NCBI GenBank assembly: GCA_001464165.1
Contig: LNEX01000546.1
Location: 1 to 15,252 of the forward strand
Direction of reading: 5' to 3'
DNA from: a bacterium Ga0077546
GTDB taxonomy: Bacteria; Cyanobacteriota; Vampirovibrionia; Obscuribacterales; Obscuribacteraceae
DNA length: 15,252 bases
Part shown: positions 1 through 6,380 of the stretch, piece by piece
Numbering within the stretch: the first letter of the stretch is position 1
Layout: every line of letters starts with the position of its first letter
Notes under the pieces: generated by a model
What the model was told of the DNA's origin: nothing
Seen by the model: the letters and a program-made list of their open reading frames with translations, nothing else
Database searches by the model: none
Translations under genes and position numbers: made by a program

Positions 1-114
1 TGTGGTTTCGAGCTGGCGAGAAATAGCGCTACAGTTCAGGATATTCGTCTTACCCTTGGTCACAAACGTCTGAAGAATGCTAAGCAATATGTTGAAAAGA
101 TTTTTGAGCAATCA
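1..114 (+). CDS. C-terminal end of a tyrosine recombinase (FimB/FimE-like), 5' part outside window
   Basis: The frame is open from base 1. It carries the C-terminal signature of tyrosine site-specific recombinases: a CGFELAR segment, an I-x3-LGH box with the second catalytic His at 61-63, and the Tyr nucleophile of QYVEK at 88-90. The spacing and the CGF..LA pattern recall FimB/FimE-type integrases, where the first catalytic HxxR box lies just upstream, here outside the window. Known role of the family: DNA strand exchange through a 3'-phosphotyrosine, for integration, excision or inversion. Oddly, no stop codon follows the usual recombinase end about ten residues past the Tyr. The frame runs straight into the homoserine kinase. 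The 3' boundary given is only the point where the next possible start codon begins. The fragment is short, so the family call rests on about 30 residues. Confidence 0.72.
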
Positions 115-1110
115 GTGCTCCCTGAATCTATTCCAAAAGTGCGCACAATGGGTAGAGAAAACGATCATACGCCTCTAGTGGAGTCGAGCTTGACTCTCAA
201 AATTCCCGCTAGTACAGCCAATCTTGGGCCAGGTTTAGATAGTCTCGGTTTGGCGCTGACAGCCTATACATATATAACTTTTGAATTGCTGAAAAAGAAC
301 TATCCTGATATTCCAAGAATAAGTTTGATGGGCGAAATTGCCACCATAAGCCAGAGTCGTGATCAAGGTGATCTGATTCATACCATCCTGAAAAAACTGT
401 GCGGCAAAACGGAGATGTTCAATCGACTGCGCATTACTGTCGACTCTGACATCCCTTTGGGGTGCGGCCTTGGTGCCAGTGGTGCTGCTATTTTGGGAGC
501 GGTTTGGGCTAACCAAGTGCTCAAGGGTGAAGTACCAACCAGAAGCAACCTTCTGGCTCTCGCTACCGATATTGAAGGCCATCCAGAAACAATGGCTGCT
601 AGCCTCAGTGGTGGCTTGACCATCTGTGCTATAGAAAAGAACAATGTCTTTACTCAGAAAGTTCCTTGGCCCGAAGATTGGCACATCATTGTAGTGATTC
701 CTCCTTATAGTTTGACTACACCGGTGGCTAGGTCTGTTCTACCGAAAGATGTTTCTATGGACGATGCAATTTATAATGTTCAACGAGCGGCTCTGCTTGT
801 TGGTGCTGTCTGGCAAGCCGATGAGCGCACCATGAGTGCTGCTATGAAAGATCGCTTGCATGAGAGCTATCGTACAAATCTTGTACCTGAGCTAAGTCAA
901 TTGCGCAAAGCTCTTAAGCTCAGCCCAATCATTGGCTGTGTGCTTAGCGGAGCTGGTTCATCAATTCTTGTTGTCGTCAGGGAAAGACACAAGGCTGAAG
1001 TGAGCGAATCAATCAATAAATGGATTGAGCATTCAAGTCGGGGTTGTCGTTTGTTATCTTTGCAGGTTGATCAAGACGGCATGCAAGAGTTGATGTTTAG
1101 CAGGCGCTAG
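115..1110 (+). CDS. thrB: Homoserine kinase (GHMP kinase family)
   Basis: ThrB phosphorylates L-homoserine with ATP to O-phosphohomoserine in the cytoplasm, the step before threonine synthase. All GHMP landmarks are visible (numbered from the GTG at 115): PASTANLGPGLDSLG at 31-45, the ATP-binding loop IPLGCGLGASGAA at 113-125, EGHPET at 154-159, a DRLHESYR segment near 246-253, and the C-terminal glycine motif LSGAGSSI at 277-284. The 331 residues are slightly longer than the usual 300-320. The start is uncertain. GTG at 115 has only a weak TTGAG upstream, and ATG at 148 has no SD but fits the family length better. Because the frame is open back to base 1, the protein could also be made as a recombinase-ThrB fusion. 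No other threonine gene is visible downstream. Its codons end in A/T more often than those of the genes after 2353. Confidence 0.93.
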   Translation: MLPESIPKVRTMGRENDHTPLVESSLTLKIPASTANLGPGLDSLGLALTAYTYITFELLKKNYPDIPRISLMGEIATISQSRDQGDLIHTILKKLCGKTEMFNRLRITVDSDIPLGCGLGASGAAILGAVWANQVLKGEVPTRSNLLALATDIEGHPETMAASLSGGLTICAIEKNNVFTQKVPWPEDWHIIVVIPPYSLTTPVARSVLPKDVSMDDAIYNVQRAALLVGAVWQADERTMSAAMKDRLHESYRTNLVPELSQLRKALKLSPIIGCVLSGAGSSILVVVRERHKAEVSESINKWIEHSSRGCRLLSLQVDQDGMQELMFSRR

Positions 1111-1533
1111 CTTTGCCAAGCAGGAAATATAACAAGTCGGCATAGTTTTTCTGCTCTCTTTGGTTTCGGCAAAGGTTCGCTGAAGCACAGGCTGAGCGAG
1201 CTTTTAGCTAAGTTAAATTGCGAGATCTTTTATTATATTTGATACCACATACGATTCTCCTTGACAGGTCGGGGCCAGTTTGTGTTAGGAATCGTTAATG
1301 CCCTTTTTCTTTTCTCTCAAGAACCACCACTTAAAAATAACAGCCAGCCGTAGTCTTTTACTTTTTTATCTAGCAATGCACTTGCTGGTATGAGACCGCC
1401 GACTTGGGTCAAAGATCACTGGTAACTATTTGCTGGTAATAAATGTTCGGCAAAGTCAACAACCACTGGAGAGATGACATCACCACTATGAGCAACATCT
1501 ACAAAACGCTATTCAGCATTGGGGCAGGCCGAA
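1111..1533. other. Gene-free gap after thrB
   Basis: No convincing gene lies in these 423 bases. A TTGACA hexamer at 1261-1266 could be a -35 box, but no good -10 box sits 16-18 bases downstream. CTGGTA occurs three times (1385-1390, 1419-1424, 1433-1438). CAAGTCGGC at 1133-1141 recurs inverted at 1398-1406, which chance could explain. Near the right end a GGAGAG at 1468-1473 precedes two tiny overlapping frames: ATG 1474 to TGA 1491, and ATG 1488 to TAG 1541. They overlap as ATGA, and the second ends just inside the next gene, as a translationally coupled leader would. No rho-independent terminator was seen after thrB. Confidence 0.5.
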
Positions 1534-1848
1534 ATGGCTAGACACTATTTCGAGTCAGACCAAGCCTTGCATGACTACCTTGATGCCAACCGAGACCTGA
1601 AGCATCTACGTATAGAGGATAGTCCGCGAATAACCCTTGTGCCACCACTGCCAAGCACCGTGGAATTTCTGCAAATTATCAACTGCGTTTGTCTGACTGA
1701 ATTTGCTGTCGTCCACGAGGGCCTTGTCGAACTGCGCATCTATGATTGCCCTGGTCTGACCAGCTTGCCAAAGATGCCTCAGACGCTCGAGGATATTCGC
1801 ATCTTTAACTGTGCCGGTCTGCATACTGCTGACATTCATCAAGGGTAG
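1534..1848 (+). CDS. Short leucine-rich-repeat protein
   Basis: This 104-aa protein is built of roughly 20-21-residue leucine-rich repeats. Segments such as LKHLRIEDSPRIT, VEFLQIINCVCLTEF, LVELRIYDCPGLTSLP and LEDIRIFNCAGL share L-x2-L-x-I-x2-C/S-x2-L spacing, and LPxLP-like turns (VPPLP, LPKMP) resemble the bacterial LPX class of LRRs. In known families such repeats form a curved protein-binding solenoid; the partner here is unknown. The Cys at the usual Asn position of the repeat is a recurrent feature. I chose ATG 1534, five bases after GCAGG. A TTG at 1519 in the same frame is possible, and a TGA at 1489 closes the frame upstream. There is no signal peptide or membrane segment. At three to four repeats it is short for an LRR protein, so it may be a truncated member. 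The next gene starts 93 bases downstream. Confidence 0.6.
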   Translation: MARHYFESDQALHDYLDANRDLKHLRIEDSPRITLVPPLPSTVEFLQIINCVCLTEFAVVHEGLVELRIYDCPGLTSLPKMPQTLEDIRIFNCAGLHTADIHQG

Positions 1849-1899
1849 AGCTTGCATCTGCTTGTTTGCCCTGTTCGACAACCATCAACTTCAACAAAC

Positions 1900-1930
1900 A
1901 GAGAGCGCCATAAAAATAGTGTCGCTCTTT
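1900..1930 (+). promoter_or_regulatory. Hairpin next to the ribosome binding site of the membrane-protein gene
   Basis: AGAGCG at 1902-1907 pairs with CGCTCT at 1923-1928, extended by G1901-T1929 (wobble) and A1900-T1930, around an A/T-rich loop of 15 bases. The stem ends one base before the SD (GGAG, 1932-1935) of the gene starting at 1942. This position suits control of ribosome access or transcript processing. That role is inferred from position only. Confidence 0.35.
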
Positions 1931-1941
1931 CGGAGACTCTG

Positions 1942-2289
1942 ATGACTATAGACAAACTCGTGATCACTATGCTCGGCGCCACTTTCGGTGCAATCGTCGC
2001 CGCTTTTTTGGCTGTGGCTCTGCATCTCGATTCTATCGAGGCCGTGCTCTTTAGCGCTCTGGCTGCTGCCCTCAGCGCTTTCCAACCGCGCGCCCTTGGC
2101 TGGGTAGAGATGTCTGACAACTTTAAACTGGCTCTGCTCGCTGCAGTGGTAGCGGTGGTGGTAGGGATGATTACCGTCGTCTTTCATGAGAAGGTCACTT
2201 ACTGCGCTGGCCTCTCTTTCTACAGCGCCAGTTTGGTCATGCAGATCGCTGCTGTTCACATCGAGAACCGTCGCAATAAGGGCAAATAG
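1942..2289 (+). CDS. Small integral membrane protein, about four helices
   Basis: The product is a 115-aa, very hydrophobic protein that I do not recognise. Four likely membrane helices are visible: about residues 5-27 (LVITMLGATFGAIVAAF region), 31-47 (IEAVLFSALAAALSAF), 59-79 (FKLALLAAVVAVVVGM) and 87-105 (the YCAGLSFYSASLVMQ stretch). The C-terminal tail is basic (ENRRNKGK) and probably stays in the cytoplasm. The start is ATG 1942 because GGAG sits at 1932-1935 with six-base spacing. The frame could be extended to TTG 1852, but the extra stretch is unlike a protein and has no SD. There are no catalytic motifs. A holin-like or membrane-scaffold role cannot be told apart from the sequence. 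The dikinase-like gene begins 63 bases downstream on the same strand. Confidence 0.7.
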   Translation: MTIDKLVITMLGATFGAIVAAFLAVALHLDSIEAVLFSALAAALSAFQPRALGWVEMSDNFKLALLAAVVAVVVGMITVVFHEKVTYCAGLSFYSASLVMQIAAVHIENRRNKGK

Positions 2290-2338
2290 CGCCTAGCTGC
2301 TTCTCTTCATTAACGCTCGTGTCCTTCGCCCTGAGCGC

Positions 2339-2346
2339 AGGAGGAG
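2339..2346 (+). promoter_or_regulatory. Strong Shine-Dalgarno with adjacent small hairpin
   Basis: AGGAGGAG at 2339-2346 is a near-perfect SD with six-base spacing to ATG 2353. A short stem (CGCTC 2314-2318 with GAGCG 2333-2337) ends just before it. The same layout, a stem abutting the SD, is seen before the gene at 1942. Confidence 0.6.
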
Positions 2347-2352
2347 TCAATC

Positions 2353-4704
2353 ATGACTGCGAAAATCGTGACTACTAAACGTCAACCGTCTCAGCAGATT
2401 GCCTTCTCCTTCGACGAGGGCGGTCCGACTGACAGTGAGGTTCTCGGTGGCAAAGGCGCTGGCCTAGTGGAGCTTGTGCAGCTGGGTACGGCTGTTCCTC
2501 CTGGCTTCACTGTCGTCACTGCTGTGGCTCGGGCCTATGCTCAACACGGTGTTGTGCCTAAGCGTCTTGAATTTCATCTAAAGGAGAAGGTGAAGCGTCT
2601 GGAAAAGGCTACCGGCAAGCGCTTTGGCGACCCTGGCAATGCGCTCCTGCTGGCCGTGAGGTCGGGGGCTGCAGTCTCTATGCCTGGGATGATGGACACT
2701 GTGCTCAATCTCGGTATGAACGATGAGATTGCCGCTGATCTGGCTACTCGCACCGACGCCCGCTTCGCCTGGGATACCTATCAACGCTTTCTCGCGATGT
2801 TCGGAAACGTTGTGCTCGGTATCGAGCGTCAGCTCTTTGACAGTGCTCGCGCGCAGTTGACCTCGATCTGTGGCGCAGAGGGCGAGCCGTTGTCGGCTGT
2901 GGCACTAGAAGATCTCAGCTATAGCTATCGCCGGCTCATCGAGGAGAGCACTGGCAAACCCATGCCTGATCAGGCCTGGCAGCAGCTTGATCTAGCTGTA
3001 GAAGCGGTCTTGCGTTCCTGGAACAACCCGAGGGCCGTTGAATTTCGTCGTATCCATCGCATCAGCAACGCCATCGGCACAGCTGTGAACGTACAAGCTA
3101 TGGTCTTTGGCAATCGCGATCAATTCTCGTGCTCTGGGGTGGCGTTCAGTATCGATGTCACCACTGGTGATGCAGGGGTTTGGGGTGAGTTTCTGATTGA
3201 GTCTCAGGGCGAAGACTTGGTGGCCGGCCTGCGCACTCCTCGCCCGCTCACTGAGATGGAGCAGTGGAACGAACCGCTATATGCTGAGCTGGTCGATACC
3301 TTGGCTCGACTTGATAGGCAGCGCAATCACCCCGTGGAAGTAGAATTCACGGTTGAGAGCGGCAAGCTCTACTGCCTGCAAGTCCGCAATGCCAAAATGA
3401 CAGCAGCAGCTGCTGCCACCACAGCTGTCAATTTCTACTGGCAGAAGCGCATTGACAAGGCAGCGGCCATGGCCCTGGTTTCTCGGGAGCAGCTACAGGC
3501 TCTCAAGCTACCCTGCTTTGACAAGGAGGCTCTGGCAAATGCGGTGACCAATCGGTTTGTCACTCGGGGCCTTTCTGCTTCGCATGGTGCAGCTACCGGT
3601 ATTGTGGTCACGAGTAGTGCGGAAGCCGTGGTAGCGGCTGCGCGGGGTGAGAAAGTGGTCTTGGTGCGTCCTGATACCTCGCCCGATGATTTACCTGGGA
3701 TGCAGGCTGCCGTGGCGATTGTCACCATGACCGGGGGAGCGACCAGCCATGCCGCTGTAGTCGCACGCATTCTCGGCAAGCCAGCAGTGGTAGGTTGCAG
3801 TGGCGTTGGGCTGCTCAAGAGCGAGATCATCTCGGTTGATGGAGCCTCTGGTGTAGTCGTAAGAGGAGAGGTGGCGCTGAGTGCGGCCAGCAGCAAGAAA
3901 GAAGTGAACATCTTTCTTAAGTGGGCACTAGAGGAAGAGGTGAAGCTGTGGCGCCGTCCCCGGCTCAATCTAGTCTACTTCTGGCAGCAAGAGCCGGTAG
4001 AGAGACTGCTGTCTGACTACTACCTGACCGATGCCATGGCGGTCGCCAGCGTGGGCACCAGTCTTGAAGCGGAAGCTGCCTCGATGCGCATTGGCGTGCA
4101 CACTGATATCGCTGAGCGTCTAGCCGTGTACCTGGTTATGGCCTGTGCTGGTGAAGTGCGCCATTTGCCCAGCTACAACCCAGGCTGTAACGCGGAAGTT
4201 GAAGAGCTTCTGACCAAATACCAGGTTGAGCGCACGGGGGGCTTTGAGAGAGAGCGGCTGGAAGCCCACGAACGCATGTGCCATCGGCTCACGGGCTTGA
4301 GTTCCCCCGAGCAAGCGCGCTTTGTTGAGCTCTGCCAGGTCGTCTTTAACAGGGGCAATTGGCAGGGGGCGATGGGTGGTGTTAAGTGGGGTGCCATTGC
4401 TGGCGCCGCCTACGGCTTTCTCAGCGGGAAGCTCAGTCACAGTCTGTTTGCCGACCATACCTTCGACCTGCAGCACAACAATGGGTCAGTGTTTGGCAAG
4501 AATGCCATGATCGGTGGTCAGATAAGCCGTCTGCATCAACGGTTGGAAGACAAGAAGCATGCTCGCTGTCTTGCTGAGCTGTACAATGTGCTGGTTAGTC
4601 AGCGAACCAGTCTCGTCAAACCACGTGTCTCCAAATCTAGCGAGGTAGTATCAGATAGAGTGCGCAAACTCTACGAGCGCGGACAGAATCTAGCGCTCTG
4701 GTGA
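2353..4704 (+). CDS. PPDK-like dikinase lacking the PEP/pyruvate barrel, with an unrelated C-terminus
   Basis: The N-terminal two thirds match pyruvate phosphate dikinase. The ATP-grasp region has GGKGAGL (32-38), VRSGAAVSMPGMMDTVLNLG (102-121), FAWDTYQRF (138-146), GTAVNVQAMVFGN (242-254), GEFLIESQGED (278-288) and EFTVESGKLYCLQVR (331-345). The swivelling phospho-histidine domain has GGATSHAAVVAR (461-472) with the phosphorylated His at 466. Normal PPDK is about 870-900 aa and ends in a TIM barrel that makes PEP. That barrel is absent here. From about residue 515 the protein has some 270 residues I do not recognise, including GNWQGAMGGVKWG (668-680) and FADHTFDLQHNNGSVFGK (699-716). By family knowledge it should bind ATP and phosphorylate its own His. 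The final acceptor is unknown and is unlikely to be pyruvate. It is not a simple truncation, because the tail is long, stop-free and uses the same codon style. The start is set by the SD at 2339. It ends in TGA, unlike most neighbours. Confidence 0.87.
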   Translation: MTAKIVTTKRQPSQQIAFSFDEGGPTDSEVLGGKGAGLVELVQLGTAVPPGFTVVTAVARAYAQHGVVPKRLEFHLKEKVKRLEKATGKRFGDPGNALLLAVRSGAAVSMPGMMDTVLNLGMNDEIAADLATRTDARFAWDTYQRFLAMFGNVVLGIERQLFDSARAQLTSICGAEGEPLSAVALEDLSYSYRRLIEESTGKPMPDQAWQQLDLAVEAVLRSWNNPRAVEFRRIHRISNAIGTAVNVQAMVFGNRDQFSCSGVAFSIDVTTGDAGVWGEFLIESQGEDLVAGLRTPRPLTEMEQWNEPLYAELVDTLARLDRQRNHPVEVEFTVESGKLYCLQVRNAKMTAAAAATTAVNFYWQKRIDKAAAMALVSREQLQALKLPCFDKEALANAVTNRFVTRGLSASHGAATGIVVTSSAEAVVAAARGEKVVLVRPDTSPDDLPGMQAAVAIVTMTGGATSHAAVVARILGKPAVVGCSGVGLLKSEIISVDGASGVVVRGEVALSAASSKKEVNIFLKWALEEEVKLWRRPRLNLVYFWQQEPVERLLSDYYLTDAMAVASVGTSLEAEAASMRIGVHTDIAERLAVYLVMACAGEVRHLPSYNPGCNAEVEELLTKYQVERTGGFERERLEAHERMCHRLTGLSSPEQARFVELCQVVFNRGNWQGAMGGVKWGAIAGAAYGFLSGKLSHSLFADHTFDLQHNNGSVFGKNAMIGGQISRLHQRLEDKKHARCLAELYNVLVSQRTSLVKPRVSKSSEVVSDRVRKLYERGQNLALW

Positions 4705-4830
4705 AGCTTCTGTTTGATCAGAAGCGTGTATGGCCTGAGTCGGCAGAGGGACAGCTGGAACACAGGGAGCGGTGATTAATGTCGGCTCAGGCCAACGTCA
4801 GCATTAACCTCAGACAAAGAGGAGATAGTA
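4705..4830 (+). promoter_or_regulatory. Structured spacer between dikinase-like and phosphatase genes
   Basis: The spacer has a hairpin directly after the stop codon (GCTTCTG 4706-4712 with CAGAAGC 4719-4725, six-base loop), but no T-run follows, so it is a poor terminator. A longer-range stem pairs TGGCCTGAG 4731-4739 with CTCAGGCCA 4786-4794. TTAATG 4776-4781 can instead pair with CATTAA 4802-4807, crossing that stem. The phosphatase SD (GAGGAG, 4819-4824) follows. The two genes could share a transcript with structure between them. Confidence 0.35.
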
Positions 4831-5394
4831 ATGGGCAATGATCATAGAAGACATCACGAAGCTGCGCCAGAGCCGCCATACCGAGGCCATGCCGTGTCAG
4901 TTGGTCCTTATACTGTCTTCGCCGGCGGTACCATGTACCTTGAGTCCAGTGACTTACGTTTGGTCGATGTGCTAGTGCCGCTGACTGGTGTGGCCGAGTA
5001 TGAATTTGGCAGCACTCATACTGTCACCTCCGTGCAGCAACCCTCTGGCATTACGCCTCTGGAGCCAGGTCGCAGCTACACCATGTTGGTCGGTCGTTTG
5101 CCTGATTTCGGCGGTGTTCCAGACAATTGGGAGTGGTTTCTGCGCTCCCGTGTGATACCGCTTCTCGCCGACGGCAAGAAATTGCTCGGCTTTTGTATGG
5201 CCAGTCAAGGACGCACTGGCACTTGGTTGGCCTCACTGGTGGCTATACTTGAGCCCGATACAGCTGACCCAATTGCGGCCATTCGTCAGCGCCACTGTCA
5301 ACACGCGGTAGAGAGTTTGGCACAAGCCAGGGCCATATTTGCCCTGCGTGGTCACGATCTACCAGAGCAGTACTGGCACCAGTTTGAGTGCTAG
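4831..5394 (+). CDS. CX5R cysteine phosphatase, tyrosine/dual-specificity-like
   Basis: This 187-aa protein carries a P-loop FCMASQGRTGT (121-131). Cys122, five residues and Arg128 form the CX5R(T) signature of cysteine-based protein tyrosine and dual-specificity phosphatases. Asp92 in LPDFGG lies 30 residues before the Cys, where the general acid usually is. The C-terminal stretch DPIAAIRQRHCQHAVESLAQ (146-165) matches the helix that follows the P-loop in this fold (IR..C..AVE...Q). Phe121 replaces the usual His before the Cys, which is unusual but does not by itself abolish activity. The N-terminus is His-rich (RRHH). No signal peptide is seen, so it is probably cytoplasmic. The start is well fixed by GAGGAG at 4819-4824. 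It lies 126 bases behind the dikinase-like gene on the same strand, so it could remove phosphate that the dikinase adds (inference). An RNA triphosphatase or phosphoinositide substrate is also possible. Confidence 0.72.
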   Translation: MGNDHRRHHEAAPEPPYRGHAVSVGPYTVFAGGTMYLESSDLRLVDVLVPLTGVAEYEFGSTHTVTSVQQPSGITPLEPGRSYTMLVGRLPDFGGVPDNWEWFLRSRVIPLLADGKKLLGFCMASQGRTGTWLASLVAILEPDTADPIAAIRQRHCQHAVESLAQARAIFALRGHDLPEQYWHQFEC

Positions 5395-6380
5395 AGTCTG
5401 TGACTTCTGAATCAACATCAAATTGGAGAGTACTATGTTTCGGTACCGAGCAAGCGCTCCGCCGGTGACACCATTGCTGCCAGGTGTGTGAAGCGGAGCG
5501 TTCGAAAAATCCAGATGAAACCAGGTCAGTCTTGTGCAGAAGGTTCTATTTGGTAAGGGATAGCCTGAGCCCTTGAAGTGTATTGCGCTTCGAAACCTTC
5601 TTTATAGGTCAGGTTCTGTGCAATTCTTCGTCAGGATTGCGCCAGAGGTCATAGGTCATAGCAACGATAGATGGTTCTCTATTGTTGTAATCGACTCTTT
5701 CGGACGCACGTTCACTGCGGATTGCCGGTCTGTGGTGCGCGTGTCTCAATTAATTTGCGTGCCGGCGTATGGCGGCATCCTCCCGGAAACTGGGATGCTT
5801 GCTGTACTAGATTTCTGCAATGGATTGGCGGAGTCAAATAACTGTTTCCACCTTAGGCTCGATAATCTCGGGCACAGTGGCTGCTCGGCTACGAAGGTAT
5901 CTCCAATAAATTGTTTATTGGAATAGTTTGTAGCCAGAGGGAGTAGCTGCTGAAGGAGTGGGGCCGCCTTCTTCAATTAAATGATTGAAGATAAACGCGG
6001 TGTTTGCGGAGATATTGATCTCCAATATCTGAGTCTACCTCAGGCTCAACCGGTGAGATAGAGCTGGCTTGTCCCCAGTTATGACTTTCCGGTCTTGGCT
6101 CAAAAGGCCTCGAAAAAAAAGCAGTTGCTGTCGGCTCTGGGGCCGCTGGCTGAATTGACCACACTTAGCGTCTGTGGCCACTTGGACAAGAGTGGAGAGC
6201 CCAAACAAATAGTCGCTCAGAATGAACCAGTTCTGAGCGGATTTGAGCAGCCTGAGATGAGAACAGGTTGTGCGGGACTAGCTACGGGAAAGCTTAAGGC
6301 TAGACGGCGGTTCTCCTGCCGTGACAATTTCCCGTTCAAACCTTAGACAAAACCTTAAACCAAGATCTCGGAGAAAAACC
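5395..6380 (+). ncRNA. Candidate large structured RNA or long structured leader
   Basis: This ~1-kb gap has no convincing gene but many strong stems. Examples: 5453-5462 with 5493-5502; GCAAT 5620-5624 with ATTGC 5636-5640, flanked by further pairs; a 9-bp perfect stem 5902-5910/5914-5922 with a 3-base loop; 5970-5977/5984-5991, prolonged by CCGC 5964-5967 with GCGG 5997-6000; 6010-6017/6023-6030; 6030-6036/6042-6048; a 9-bp stem 6214-6222/6231-6239; 6248-6254/6264-6270; 6304-6310/6316-6322; and ACGGGAAA 6284-6291 with TTTCCCGT 6328-6335. Several stems contain G-T pairs that would be A-C on the other strand, favouring + transcription. I could not match it to tmRNA, RNase P, 6S or group I/II intron cores. 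It could be a free RNA or a long 5' leader of the gene at 6381. A 117-codon frame from TTG 5573 to 5926 overlaps it but has no SD, and its end lies in a hairpin. Confidence 0.42.
5435..5491 (+). CDS. Possible 18-codon peptide with a good SD
   Basis: GGAGAG at 5425-5430 stands four bases before an ATG that opens an 18-residue frame (MFRYRASAPPVTPLLPGV), closed by TGA at 5489-5491. The SD looks like those of the neighbouring real genes. The frame overlaps the stem 5453-5502, so it may be a leader peptide, the remnant start of a lost gene, or chance. I do not recognise the peptide. Confidence 0.22.
   Translation: MFRYRASAPPVTPLLPGV

Noticed and set aside
1261..1290. TTGACA as a promoter
   Set aside because: No acceptable -10 hexamer lies at 16-18 bases.
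5648..5661. AGGTCAT direct repeat (two copies)
   Set aside because: Two short adjacent copies only; there are no further iterons, and they are not regular enough for an origin or CRISPR.
5573..5926. 117-codon + frame in the structured gap
   Set aside because: It has a TTG start without an SD, codon use unlike the neighbours, and a 3' end made of a perfect hairpin. It is better explained as part of a structured RNA, though not fully excluded.
6284..6345. tRNA-like or tmRNA-like 3' end near CCCGTTCAAACC
   Set aside because: The T-arm stem, acceptor stem and CCA are missing, and no tmRNA 5' end or tag frame could be found.
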